Assembly (NCBI GenBank): GCA_035578905.1
Contig: JAQJVL010000749.1
Coordinates: 62,001 to 126,000 of the forward strand
Direction of reading: 5' to 3'
Origin: Stictocephala bisonia
Taxonomy: Eukaryota; Arthropoda; Insecta; Hemiptera; Membracidae
Length of the DNA stretch: 64,000 nt
Within the stretch, counting starts at the first letter, position 1. Every line of letters begins with the position of its first letter. Shown piece by piece: positions 10,070 through 21,709 of this stretch. The position numbers and the translations under genes were made by a program. The notes under the pieces are model-generated. The model worked only from the letters and a program-made list of their open reading frames with translations, did not search any database and had not been told where the DNA came from.

Positions 10070-11475
10070 TAAACAAAACACAAAAAAATCATATGTAAAA
10101 ATCTTCTATCTCACACAGTTATCCATCTGTCTGTCTGTATGTGATTTGTATTAAAAGGTTAATATTATTTGGTGTTATTTGAAATAAAATCATGAAAATT
10201 GGTATGAATATTAATCTTTATAATTTATAAAATTTAAATTTAATTTTTGAACTATAATCATTTTCCAATTGGTGGCCATTTTAATGCTAAACCTAGGAAC
10301 TGGCATGCCTTTTTTCCCTTAAATAGCAGGTTGTTTTTGGAGGTCGCGTAAGGGTATTACATTTTCTAATTTTAAAAATAAAGCTTTTATCAAATATTAT
10401 AGTGTTATATATTGTTTTTTAGTAAATTACAGGCAATAACATGGTTAAAGGATTATGTCAAAATCTTTACCCATAAATTTATTTTAGTGGTATAAGTATG
10501 TGTTTTCATAATGAAAAATATATGGGACCAAACCTTGAACATAATGGACAAAGTGAAATAGCCATTTTGTAGCAAATTTAATCTAGTCTTCAAAAATATA
10601 TAGGTCTTATAGGGATTTTTTTTATATATTATGTCTCATAAAAGAAGAGCTCGGTACACACAAAACTTACTGGCTGACAGTGACAGCTATTGAATGTAAA
10701 TGAGAATTGAAATCAGCTGACAAAAACAAAACAACTAACATATGATCGGGTTAACTAAAAAATCGATAAATTGAATGTTAATCTTTCCATCGATATCGTG
10801 ATTATATAGAAAATCAAACACAATAGTACTATAATAAGTATTATACTGAACACTTTCATGTCGTCGGCGAATCGACAACTGACACTGAAATAACGACGCT
10901 GTTGTCTCAAATCGACGACTGCCAGTTTTTGGGTTACAGATAAATATCTTAATAACCTTAAATATTATTAAAACTGTAAGTTACAAAAAATGTGAACAGT
11001 TTCTACAAATAATGACATAAAAAGTTTTAAGATCACAACAATTAACTGAGAAATAGAAATTTTTGTCTGATAACAACGAAATTCTTTGGCCAGGAGATAT
11101 TTTTTATTTGATAAAAATTTATATTTTTCAGTTAATTTATGTTTGATTTTAAAACTTTTTACATAGTTATTTGTATGTATATATTCTTTTAACTTACAGG
11201 TTTTTAGTAAACTTTAAGGTTATTAAGATATTTAGCTTTAAAAATTAAAATGGCCACCAATTTCAAAAGGATTATTGTACAAAACTTAGATATAAATGGA
11301 TATGAATACTAGAAAGTTCAAAATTCGTACCAATTGTCATTATTTTATTTCATATACCTTTTTCGATATTAACCTTTTGTCAAAATCACATTCAAACAGA
11401 CTGACGGATAAGGATAACAGTGTGAGATAGAGGATTTGTACACATGACATTTTTTGTTTTAATCGACGGACCTTG
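10070..11475. mobile_element. Complex foldback element with long imperfect inverted repeats
   Basis: An outer arm at about 10070-10300 pairs with 11225-11475; both contain TCTATCTCACAC, AAAAGGTTAATAT and GGTGGCCATTTTAAT in opposite orientation. Inside, about 10935-11088 pairs with 11090-11240 (AATATCTTAATAACCTTAAA and its complement), centred near 11089. No transposase is present. The arms are diverged, so it is old. The class of DNA transposon is not identifiable from the termini. Confidence 0.75.
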
Positions 11476-11815
11476 TTTATTATGGCCTGTTGATGTGTAT
11501 TCAATTCAATATTCTGAAACTTAAAAACAAATTTGAAAGATATGTTTTTCAAAATGTAATTTCAGTTACTTTTTGGTAACTCTTTGTAATGTATATCAGT
11601 TTTCTTTAATCAATACCGTATGGGTCAATAAAAAGCCATTAGAATTCAGAGCAGACTCTTCAATCCTATACATTAAAACAATCAGGCCATTCACTTTCTG
11701 AATTTATTATTTGACCGATTTTGAAAGTCGTAACGGAGCTAGATTTTTGAAATTCCCATAGGTTTTTGTCCTACAAAGCGTCCAAGTTGCAATGTTATTC
11801 TTATGGAGATTAATT
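11476..11815. other. AT-rich spacer, nothing recognised
   Basis: No protein-like frame, RNA gene or repeat match was seen here. Confidence 0.4.
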
Positions 11816-11819
11816 TTAA

Positions 11820-13964
11820 CCCTAGATCGCGAATCCTGGCGCTTCCCATGCTATTTTCAAATATATACACGATCGTGAAAGTAGGCATGTCGCATGCTCT
11901 TTTTTAAACTTAATAAAACATATGTTTATTATAAAGCAAGCGCCACAAACTTGGTACCAATCAACGCAGAATGTTCTGTTCTGTACGGTTCATAATTTTA
12001 ATAATTTGTTTATAAAATTTTATAAATGTAGGAATAAAATTAAAACATGCAATTTGAAATTCCCGCTTATTTCCCGCCCGGCGGGGGGTCGGGAGTGGGA
12101 AAAATGGCAGATGTTTGTCGCACAACTATACAATAACCAATAGTCGGAATCAGGTGTACAAACTGTCAGTCTGCAGTGAGTGAAATACTCTAGCCAACAA
12201 AACAAATTGCAATGTTGTAGGTGCTTTGGTTGTTTTACAAAAAATGTTTTTGTATACCCTTGTTTGCGTGTTCTTTCAAAAGCCAGTATTGGTGCGTTAC
12301 AAGCTGCTGTAAAAAGTTGTAATAAATATTTATTGCAATATAAACAAATAAAAAATTGGGTAGAAAGCCAGAAAGTTCCTGCGTCAGTTAGTACCGTCTC
12401 GAGGAAATTTCGTGCTGTACGTTGGCAATGGTCACGTGACAACGATGATGTAGAAGAGCGGCCGTCGGTTTAAGTTTAGCCATCTTTGTTTAAACACAAC
12501 ACTCTCATGTCCGCACATATTTACCATAATAAGTGTAGTGAATAGTGTAGTGTAGTTCAAACATAATATAGCTCAATGGAAGTGACAGTGCATAAAAGGC
12601 AATTAGTTTTAGGCATTGTTCAACAAGTCCTACCACTAATCAACATTACATTATATTTACATAAAAGCACTAGCACTTCAAAATCATAATAATAACAATA
12701 CTACATACAAATAATGCAATACAGGGCTAAAAACAGGCTGGAGAACTAAGAGTGAGTAAAATATTTCATTTTTGTTAGTGTATTTTAATTTTACAACCAT
12801 GTATATATTTATGTAGGTACTAGTCTAAACATTTATTTTTTATCCAATTTGATCAAATAAAACATGTACAAATATGGTATTAGTTTAGCATTCTCATAGT
12901 AATCTAAGATCTTGAAAAAAAATTTAATATGTATTATTTGTGTTCGCTCAAAATGACGCTTTACTTGATTAATCGACAACAATATAACGTAATATGTTAT
13001 TATCCTACGCCAAAACTTTATTTTTGTCACGAATATAATTATTTTTTATATTTCTATTCAGAAATATCTGTTTTATCAGTTTTTTACTCAGAAAAAATCC
13101 TAAAAAAAGTTAATATTTTTTACTATGATTACAATATGCACAACTTTTCAAGAGTCGTTTACACAATTTGCATACACTAACTTTTGGTGTTATAAATTTA
13201 ATACTTTTTGGAATATTTTCATATATTTACATTTTCTTGTAGCTAATAGATTATACTAATAAAATACATGTAGCAACAAATTAATATTATACATACCCCT
13301 TATTTATGGATTGTTATGTAATTTTTCGCAGAATTTTTCGTTTCCGTGATAAAAGTTTTATTTTCCACAACAAACTAAAAATATAAAACTTCGTATATGG
13401 GTACAATCAATATGACTATTTTTCCTAAACAACTTTTTCTTGTCAATCCAATGGTGATTTTTAAAAAAAATTGAATGTACTATTTGATTACTTACAGTGA
13501 TCATACTGTAACTTAGCACATTTTTTCATTTTTGCGTTTTATGTAAACAATAAAAAAAAAAAAAAACTAGTAGTTTATATAAAATATAACAACATATTAT
13601 TATAGTGCACAAATAATAAACAATTTTGCTATTTTGGAATTATTTACAAAAACTTTTTGGAAGGAGGATTATAAGTTATATAAAGAGAGTTAGTTATAAG
13701 TTATAATTTACGTACAAAATTTTAAAAATTGTCAATCTTTTCCAGACAATAATTATTTACTATTTTTTTTTTTTTTTTTTTTAAGTTTTGATGGTAGTAT
13801 GTGAAAATAAAGTTCTTGAGAAGAAAAACAAAATAATAAAATTGACATTTGGAGCATATTTAGTATTTTTTATGCTTTTTACAAAAAAAGCTAGCGAAGT
13901 GCTGAAAAGAAGCACTTTGAAGTTGGGAGTTCATAATGGGCCACCTAGCATTCACCATCTAGGG
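11820..13964. mobile_element. piggyBac-type element lacking a recognisable transposase
   Basis: The 2145-bp element is bounded by TTAA at 11816-11819 and 13965-13968. The left end is CCCTAGATCGCGAATCCTGG and the right end, reverse-complemented, is CCCTAGATGGTGAATGCTAG, so the inverted ends are imperfect. Internal frames (for example 12180-12473 on plus, 97 codons) show no DDD core or Cys/His pattern that I recognise. It is probably non-autonomous. Confidence 0.75.
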
Positions 13965-13968
13965 TTAA

Positions 13969-15029
13969 TTGACCAGCTGGCAGCGTAAAAAAATGTTAAA
14001 TGGTCCAAATTAAACTGCTTAACTTAAACTGGTTAGGTTAAGCACAGAGAGCAGCACAGTAAAATATCAAGTTATTTATAAAAATGTCTGTCTGTGTATA
14101 TGTTATCATCAGCCATTACATAAAATGAAAATATTTTAAATATGCTTAGTAATAAAATTGGTTGTTAATAATTATTATAATATAAATAGAGTTCAAAACT
14201 TATTAAGTAAGTGAGCTATTGCAAATGAATTTAAATAGTATGCTTTGAATTAATTCAGTTTAATTACTAATATTTGAAGTCAAAAGTGATATGCCAAGGC
14301 TGAGGCATCACATGCGCAGCAAGTGACGGGGTTAGCACGTGAGGTGTGCTCCCTAGTAGTTTTAATTTAATTTCATAATAATAATTTTTTATTCCGTTCT
14401 TTTTTACAACATTAAATGTTTAAAACTAATGCTCATATTATATTCCCAATTCTGTGGGTTAGCAAAAAAAATTTAACAATCAAAAACCAAAAGAATTTCA
14501 ATTCAAAACTGAATTTTTTACCTAATAGAAATACTAAATTTATAATTTCCATACAGCCTTGTTTCCATATTCAATAGCATACTAATAGATGTTTTTTTTA
14601 AGTCTCTGATAATATAGTCTATTAGAGAGAGATACAAGTTTAAGGCTGAAGTAAATTCTCTACAACAAAATGATTGTCCTTTTGTACTAGCAACAAAATA
14701 AACTAACAGAGTAAGGGTTTGTCAACAAACCACTGATATCAAAATACTAAATATTGCAAAAAGATATCTCTAAATAGGTCACAATAAATCTGCTTCAGTT
14801 GTCAGGCAATGATACCACTATCTAGGAGCAGACAAACAAGTTTGAACCTGTCAGTAGGAGAAAATCTGAATCATTCAATGAATAAATAAAAATACTATTG
14901 TTAATTCAGTCTATATGACCAGTTAAACTGGCCTGCCTGCTTGGTGACGGCCAGTAATACTAAAGGCGGAGCTCTGAGGATAATCTGTTGTTTTTACATA
15001 CGTCCATTTTCAAGGTTGTTGTACTTTGT
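13969..15029. other. AT-rich spacer, nothing recognised
   Basis: No coding frame was recognised. A short GC-richer patch at 14295-14350 has no partner that I could find. Confidence 0.4.
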
Positions 15030-16018
15030 AATTATGTGATCCATTGTTTGGATAGACTCCCCGCAATCACATGACTGATCTAGTGTCCAATCCCCATTTA
15101 TACTTCTAGTAGTTACATCTACCCACGCCAGTTCGGAACCGATTCAAAAGTGTCCATTCCCTCCGAGGGAGGTTCAAACCACCTACAGGTATTGATGGAG
15201 CATTAATAAGGAACTTATTGCGTCCATAAAAACTGTTCCACGCTATGATCCAGCTAGTATCGGGCGAAAAATTTGAACTGCTCAACTGGGAAGCAGTACA
15301 TAAAGGTGGGTTTCAAGATTTTAAGCGACTGATCTGACGAGGGAGATCCTGGATAATGGAGAGGTGCAAGGGCATTCAAGATCTTATTGAATTCTTTAAG
15401 TAGTGCCTCCTGATGTCTTATCTCTGGAGGAGCTAAATTGCACAGTACCAGGAGCCAAGGAAGTGGAGTTGCCATGAGAGTGCCACTAATAGCTCTCATT
15501 GCTCTATTAAGTTGGACATCAATCACTTATGTATGTGCGCTATTTAGCCATACAGGAGCACTGTATTCAGCAGCGGACAAAGCAGTTATACGCAGGACGT
15601 GTTCGTTGGCTCCCCAAGTGGTTCCGGCAATATGATGTAGTACATTTGCCCTGGTTTTAATTTTAGCTGCTGTTTTTGAAGATGGCTTTTAAACGTCAGC
15701 GATCAATCTAATGTTACTCCCAGGTACTGTGGATGATCATTATGATGGAATTTACACCATTTAGAAAGATATTTAGTTTTCGATTAGCCAGTTTGTTACT
15801 TAGGTGGAAGCAGGCTACTTCGGTTTTTTGATGGGTTAGGATCTAGCTTCTAGGTTCTAAAATATCTTTCGAGGGCTGCAAGGTCACTTGTGAGTGGTTC
15901 TTCAGTAGCTGTGAAGTTCTCATGTTGGTAAGCTAAAGCAATATCATCTGCATATATAAACTTTCTAGACTTTGTTATTGGGATGTCAGCTGTATACACG
16001 TTGAAAAAAATTGGAGTA
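15030..16018 (-). mobile_element. LINE family 1, second copy, 5'-truncated
   Basis: This is the same element as at 3775-5795. It shares the CDCGESIQTMDH knuckle near 15040-15080, the 15254-15526 C-terminal segment (VQLNRAMRAISGTL) and the region up to the YADD box near 15950-15970. It stops abruptly at about 16018, just upstream of YADD in protein order, so it is a 5'-truncated copy. Frameshifts are present. Confidence 0.85.
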
Positions 16019-16338
16019 AAGCTAAATTGGACATAACTAAACGGATAGTCAGCTTACCAAAGTCAGCTCGCCAACCTTCGGACAAACACATCACTAATGT
16101 CAAATAACTACAATGTATGCATAACTAATTGACAGATTGAATTAGTTAAGTATACATACCCAGAAGACCAAAAAATGTTATGTAAATTTAAGCTAGAAGT
16201 TCAGTAAATTTACATTTAACTATTTTACTGTTTGCTTTTAATAGTAAATAAAGTAGTATATCATTTTTTAATTATTTTTTTCTATTTAAATCAAGTACCA
16301 CTAACAGAGCTAAATAAATATACTATTTACGAAACTAT
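16019..16338. other. AT-rich spacer
   Basis: No gene or repeat was recognised between the LINE truncation point and the MITE that follows. Confidence 0.4.
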
Positions 16339-16648
16339 AGTAGAATTAAAACCAGAAGCGGATTGGAAAGCCTGCGTAGAGGTACTGTCTTCGGGGACGG
16401 TCGGAGATTCTCGACAACGTTCGGTGACAGTGTTGCCACATCGGCTCGTTCGGAACGGAGCAGGTGGTAGGCGTAGTGTAGTAGCACGGCGAATATAAAC
16501 ATGGGAGAATGAGTTACGGCAACACTGTATCTGTTGAAGAGTGAACTGCCCGATTGTTATTGGCTAAGGGCGGTGGCGCGCCTTCGTCCCCTCCTCCCCC
16601 TCGCTCCGAGTCTCTTCTCGACAATCCGCTTCTGGTTTTAATTCTACT
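16339..16648. mobile_element. GC-rich MITE with perfect 27-bp terminal inverted repeats
   Basis: The left end at 16339-16365 (AGTAGAATTAAAACCAGAAG, then CGGATTG) is the exact reverse complement of 16622-16648. The 310-bp element is markedly GC-richer inside than its surroundings, with TCTCGACAA near both arms. No coding potential is convincing. I could not define a target duplication, so the superfamily is open. Confidence 0.85.
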
Positions 16649-17517
16649 TTAATTCAATTCAATTCAAAAATACTTTATTCACATAATAGCATATAATATG
16701 TACAATGAATGACATCACTATTACATTATACATTACAGTGTGTTGCATTTTTAATAGACTAAAACCTAATACTGTTTTAAAGCTAAGGTTTTATAGTAAG
16801 AGATTATTATAGTAAAGAAATTATTATAGTAAGAGACATATAAATTGCCAAAAAAAAAAACTAAACAAAATATTTTAAGTTCCGAAAAACTAATCATTTC
16901 ACAATAGTTCAAAAAATATGGAGCCTTGCTGTTGAGAAATTGTTTTATTTTGTTTTTAAAATTATATATGTTTGGCTCATGTTTAATGTTAACAGATTAT
17001 GATCTTAATAGATGGTAATCTGTTAAGAATTTTTGAACCCTGATAGTGTGACTTCTTTTTATAAAACTCCAAATTATGATTTTCTATTTTTAATTTAATG
17101 TCTTCTTGTATTATAGTTATGGAATTCGCCCAATAACCTAAATTTTGAGAAATTCTTCCAAAATTATTGGAACAATATATAAAATATAGACTGTTAGAAT
17201 ATTTAGGGAAATGAAATATTCCTTCACTGAGGTTAAGGGTTTTAAATTTTTTATAATTCTAATCACTCTTTTTTTATAAATTATTTTTTGTTATAGCTCT
17301 ATATACTGAAATGTCAAATGGAATTGTCGAATGGATGTGAACAAAATAAATCACTTTTAGTGACTTTTCATCAAATAACTGTTGCAATTTAATTAATGCA
17401 TAAAGGGTGGAAGATAATTTAGGCATATTTTTTCAATATGCAAATTCTGATATTACTGTAAATGTGGAGACCAATAAATTTTGCTTCGATTTTTGAAGAA
17501 GACTTTTATTTTCTATT

Positions 17518-17748
17518 TTAAAGTTGGGTTGAATGGTATTTTAGTGTGGAGTGTATTAAAAACCTTGATGTTTGTTTTATTACGGTTGAAAAGTAAATAA
17601 TGTTAAAGAAATTAGCTAATTTGTTTAAACTTGTGATGGCCTCTGCTTCAATATCCTTATTAGATTTTCCAGTAATTAGCAAGTTTGCATCATCGGCATG
17701 AAACAGTAATTTATTTGAATTAATATAGGGACATCTACAAGGTATCAA
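17518..17748 (-). pseudogene. LINE family 2 RT palm fragment
   Basis: 76 codons carry FHADDANLLITGKSNKDIEAE, a degenerate YxDD box with following helix. Tyr is replaced by His, and upstream and downstream frames are broken. Confidence 0.75.
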
Positions 17749-18072
17749 GTGAATAATAGAGGCCTAAGTATTGAACCTTGGAGGACTCTTGTATAAAACT
17801 GTTAGTGAGGATTCACAATAAGAAAGGATATTTTTATGATTATAATTAGAGATTTCTACAACTGTTTCCTTATCGACAAGCATGATTCTAGCAACTGTAA
17901 GCTGTTTTTTCTATACCAAGTTTATTTAGTTTTGATGGTAAAATTTAATTGGATATAGAATCAAATGCTTTACTAATGTCTAAAATAAGCCTGCTACTTT
18001 TTTTATCATCTATACATTCTATAATGGATTCTATGAATTCTGTTGCTGCAGTGATACAACAGACCTATCTTT

Positions 18073-18303
18073 TCAGAAACCATGCTGTTGGTCGCTTATG
18101 AGGTTATTGCTATCGATAAAGTTAATTAGTTGGTTGTGTATAACTTTTTCGTATATTTGAGATATGACAGACAACGTGGCAAGGGGTCTATAATTGGCTA
18201 ATTCATAGTTCTGTCCAGTTTTATAAACAGGTTTGATTTTAGAGATTTTAAATTTTGAAGGAAAAATTCCTATGTTTATAAGTGTTTTAGGCAATATTTC
18301 CAT
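18073..18303 (-). pseudogene. LINE family 2 RT N-terminal fragment
   Basis: 76 codons include FKISKIKPVYKTGQ and NYRPLATLSVISQIYEKVIH, the fingers region of a non-LTR RT, followed by a stretch ending QQHGF. The frame is then lost before the YADD segment at 17518-17748. Confidence 0.8.
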
Positions 18304-18335
18304 ATTGACTATATTAGTGTAGTAATTGTTAAAAA

Positions 18336-18915
18336 TCTATATTTATAAAAGAGGATGTTTTTATGTTTGAAGTTTATGCGCTGCCAAACCATCCAACCGA
18401 TCGCCATGAAACTTTAGGATGTTGTCCTGTATACTCCCAAGATGGTTTCTGTGAAGTTTGATGCAGATCCGTCCACAGGGTCCCGGCCCACGGGCTCCTA
18501 AAGATCCCATGTTATTCAAATGGAGAATCTGAATTGTTTACAAAAAACATATGACTGTGTGGTTTAATGTAGTTTCACATGCCATAAGCAGATTGAAGTT
18601 CTCACAACAACAGTACTGTATATGTTTTGATTTATTGTAGTTCTACATTTCACCTTGAGAGTGTAGCACACACTACTTTTACTTGATCAGGTGATCTGTA
18701 TTTGGTGTTAACCTTTTTTCCTCAGTAATTAAAACATATGGTGAAACGTGAAAATAAAAAATAAATAATTATTTGTTTTGCAGTTTACTTTTTACGACAT
18801 GCCTCCTAAAAATTCTAATATTGGTAGAAGAAGCAAAAATGCTCGAATTCTTTCAGCTATTAGGTTCTAAATCAAACTCAATATTATGACCGGCGAAGCG
18901 GGCGGGTACAGCTAG
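18336..18915 (+). mobile_element. Non-autonomous Helitron inserted in LINE family 2
   Basis: It starts TCTATATTTATAAAAG at 18336 and ends ...GGGTACAGCTAG at 18915, preceded by a short GC-rich potential hairpin (18890-18905). The flanks are A on the left and T on the right, the Helitron A^T target, with no duplication. The 580-bp body includes a short 5'-coding remnant. Confidence 0.75.
18799..18870 (+). pseudogene. N-terminal remnant of a Helitron protein
   Basis: ATG to TAA gives 23 residues (MPPKNSNIGRRSKNARILSA...). The IGRRSKNA pattern resembles the start of insect Helitron-encoded proteins. A splice-acceptor-like TTTTGCAG lies 16 bases upstream. The rest of the Rep/helicase gene is absent. 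Confidence 0.5.
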
Positions 18916-19830
18916 TATTATATATTTTCATTGGACTTTTTCTTCCTTATCGTAATCACAATACAAGATTATTCTTACTAATCCCACTTCATTATTTACA
19001 GTGCACCATACAGACTTTTGATGAATTTTTATATCGTAGAACTTTCATTTCCTCTATTAGGTTTTCTGTTTTTTTTTTCTAACCTTGTAAGATTGGTATT
19101 TTTTGTTCTCTTGCTAATTTTGACAGGTAAATTATTTCATTTTTCTCAGATTAAATATTCTCTAAAAACCACGGTTTTTAACTACTATAACTTCTAGTGA
19201 GTACAACAGGAAAGTGTAAGTTAAAGCAGTATGAAAAAATATTGCTAAAAGTATCATATTTACTTTCAACAGGAGCCATGTGTACTTGTAACTCAGTTTG
19301 AAGTGACTGCTTAAATTTATTTATATCAGAGTCACTGGACTTTGTCAAATATTTAGACATAGTAAACGGTTTATTTATGTCATCAGTAGTAATAATTTCT
19401 AACAGCTGCCCATCATGATCTGAAAGTTGAGTATTTATTCCTGTGACATTTACTAAATTTTTGCAGATATTGTCTATACAGCTTTCTGTGCCTTCTGTAA
19501 TTCTATGGGAAAGTCAATGGGAAATCTCATTCCAAAACTTTTTAGGATATCACACAGTTGCACAGTACTATTATTTTTCTCTAGTAAATTTATGTTTATA
19601 TCACCCATAATTATAAATTTTTAATATTTTTTAGATATAAATTCCAAAATTAAATTGAGTTTAGCGATTAAGTCCCTCTCATTAATTTTAATTGGGTTTT
19701 TATAACAACCAATTTATAATATTTTGAATTGTTTAAAAGAAATGGTATTATTATATTCTACAAAGCAACATTCAGAGACTTGGTCACAAGAAATTCTCAA
19801 TTTCTGGGAAAACAACTTTTTTTAATTTAA

Positions 19831-20078
19831 CACGTTCACTGCTGATAAAATATTATGTCATTTAACATCTAATAAACAATAAAAACTTAAAACTAAAAAT
19901 GAATACTACTCAAGTCACATAACGTTCAGACACAAATGTATAGTACGGATAAAAATCACACACAATAAACTAATAATTGGCGGTAATCAGCGGTTTTATT
20001 CCATGATGCACAAGTGCGTCGTCAACACACAATGCAAGGTCAACTTGACACCCAAGTGTGTCTCCCACTGTGAACGTT
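19831..20078. mobile_element. TTAA-flanked MITE in the LINE endonuclease domain
   Basis: The 248-bp insertion is bounded by TTAA (19827-19830 and 20079-20082), with inverted ends CACGTTCACTG and, reverse-complemented, AACGTTCACAG. The LINE protein frame resumes on the far side: the minus-strand reading goes from ...ILTKIQL before to ...KKLFSQKLRIS after, in register. One TAA codon lies at the join. Confidence 0.75.
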
Positions 20079-20271
20079 TTAACTGAATTTTTGTCAGGAT
20101 AACAACAACATCTCCTCTATTTTTGTTATGTGTATAACTAGAGGTAACAATATACCCATTAACATTGAGTCTTTGTATAATTGGCTTAGTTATTTTGTGT
20201 TCAGTAATGACTACTACATTAGGTTTAATTTCTGACAAAGTAATTTCCAATGAATTTATTGATGATTGCAA
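19996..20271 (-). pseudogene. LINE family 2 endonuclease N-terminal fragment
   Basis: Residues 1-67 or so read as the start of an exonuclease-endonuclease-phosphatase domain (KPNVVVITEHKI, RGDVVVILTKIQL). The remainder of this open frame, after the Gln-Leu, is MITE sequence and not LINE protein. Confidence 0.7.
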
Positions 20272-20430
20272 TCCCCTAATATTTTGGTGGAATATGCTAA
20301 ATATCTTACAAGCTACGTCGTTTTTACCTTGAGATTGTTTACCACCACAAAATTATCCTTATGTACACTAGTATTTATAGTATTGTTTAGTAAAAGACAT
20401 ATCTTGGGTTTTCATTGGACTTATTCAACA

Positions 20431-20849
20431 ATCACAAGTTCTTAATGGCGGAAATTCTTCCATCGATTGAAAAGAAGGCGTATTAACTTTACGAGTCGTA
20501 ACAGAGACAGCGTCATGTAATTATTTTACTAAACTGTCCATAAGTAAGGCCATTTTTTAACACTCCAGAATTAATTTCTTCACACACTAAAATTCAATTT
20601 TAGATCCAGTATTTATTATGAAATTTGTAATATTTTGAATGAATATTTCTACAAGTACGTTGTCTTTCGCACAGCCCATCAAACAGCATATTAATTTTTT
20701 TAGGAGTCTTTTTGAAAATTGTCTATAAAGTAGTTAAAAGCAAGGTTATAATTTTGCAGGGAACATTTATTGAAGTAGAGAGGTTTTGTTATTCATCAAA
20801 AAATTGATGGTCCATTATTAACTATTTGTACAGTTAAGAAATCATTAAG
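20431..20849. other. AT-rich stretch between LINE 5' region and mariner fragment
   Basis: Nothing firm is recognised. It may belong to the 5' part of LINE family 2. Confidence 0.35.
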
Positions 20850-21393
20850 GTGGTTCGATACTACAGGCCTTCTGAACTGTTTATAAAATGCCACAGCTCA
20901 CCCGCACTCATTTGCAGATCTCTGGAAGATTTTTTACAGCCAAGCAGTATTCAGCGGCAGCCATTTATAGAAAATTGTGCACTGTGTATGGACCAAACAA
21001 TCAACGCAGATTCGTACGTTGAAACTTTAAAAAACCTACGAAGGGCAATTCAGAACAAACGCCGCGGTTTATTGTCGTCTGGCGTCATTTTCCTTCATGA
21101 CAACGCCCGACCCCACAGTGCTCGAAAAACCAAAGACCTTCTTGAACAATTTCAATGGGATGTTTTTAGCCATCCACCATACAGCCCAGATTTAGCTCCC
21201 AGTGACTCATCTGTTCATGCACTTGAAGAAATGGCTGGGCTCTCAGAGGTTTGAGGACGATGAGGAACTCAAGAATTCAGTCTCTGGCTTGCTCAAGGCA
21301 CAGGCGGCCGATTTTTATTCAGAAGGGATTTGTAAGTTAGTGGAAAGATATGATAAGTGTTTGAATGTTTTTGGAAATTATGTTGAAAAATAG
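20850..21393 (+). pseudogene. mariner transposase C-terminal fragment with frameshift
   Basis: From about 20998 the frame gives TINADSYVETLKNLRRAIQN, then FLHDNARPHSA (second catalytic Asp) and YSPDLAPSD (third catalytic Asp) 34 residues later, the mariner D34D signature. Directly after this Asp, near 21208, the frame shifts to a second frame (HLKKWLGSQRFEDDEE... to YVEK, stop 21393), which is the family's usual C-terminus. The region before 20995 does not look like mariner, so the N-terminal half and the first Asp are deleted. Terminal repeats are not evident. Confidence 0.88.
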
Positions 21394-21394
21394 C

Positions 21395-21709
21395 TTAAAG
21401 ATGTAGTTTTAGGATGTATATAATAATACAATGAGAAAATGTCTCGGTTAGGTTGTTACAGTAAACCTTTATCATATGTTCCATGTCATTTTCCACAATC
21501 TTTATGCTTTCATTATTCTCTCCGGTCGGTGTTTTGGCCACAGGATTGCTTTCATTTAAAATTTTATTAGCTGATGAATTATTACTAATAACATCTTTTA
21601 TCATGTTTGCTATTACATTTTTAACATACATGTTAAAGTGGAGTCCTCCTCTTATATAACAGTGTCTTTGAAGTGTATTGACTGTAGCAGAATATTTAAT
21701 TCGATACAA
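21395..21709 (-). pseudogene. Possible LINE ORF1/esterase-like C-terminal fragment
   Basis: 104 codons contain YIRGGLHFNMYVK, reminiscent of the GLHLN motif near the end of esterase-like ORF1 proteins of some CR1-type LINEs. It is on the same strand as LINE family 2 and upstream of it, with the mariner fragment between. It could be the ORF1 of that LINE; the match is short. Confidence 0.35.

Larger units (their letters stand above)
16655..20430 (-). mobile_element. LINE family 2, near full-length ORF2 region, disrupted
   Basis: The 3' tail is a GAATT-repeat (16655-16670). Reading upward on the minus strand come a region of stops, the RT YxDD box (FHADDANLL near 17690), the RT N-terminal block (NYRPLATLSVISQIYEKVIH near 18140-18200), a linker (19178-19360) and endonuclease domain pieces (19550-20271, with VVVITEHKI). 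The copy is interrupted by a Helitron derivative (18336-18915) and a TTAA MITE (19831-20078). It carries many stops and is inactive. Confidence 0.82.

Noticed and set aside
10745..10756. GGGTTAAC near 10749 as a piggyBac-type right end
   Set aside because: No unpaired TTAACCC left end with a matching inverted repeat lies upstream.
12020..12473. Overlapping ORFs of 140 (minus) and 97 (plus) codons inside the 11820-13964 element
   Set aside because: The two strands are open over the same AT-rich interval; neither shows a transposase motif or domain that I recognise.
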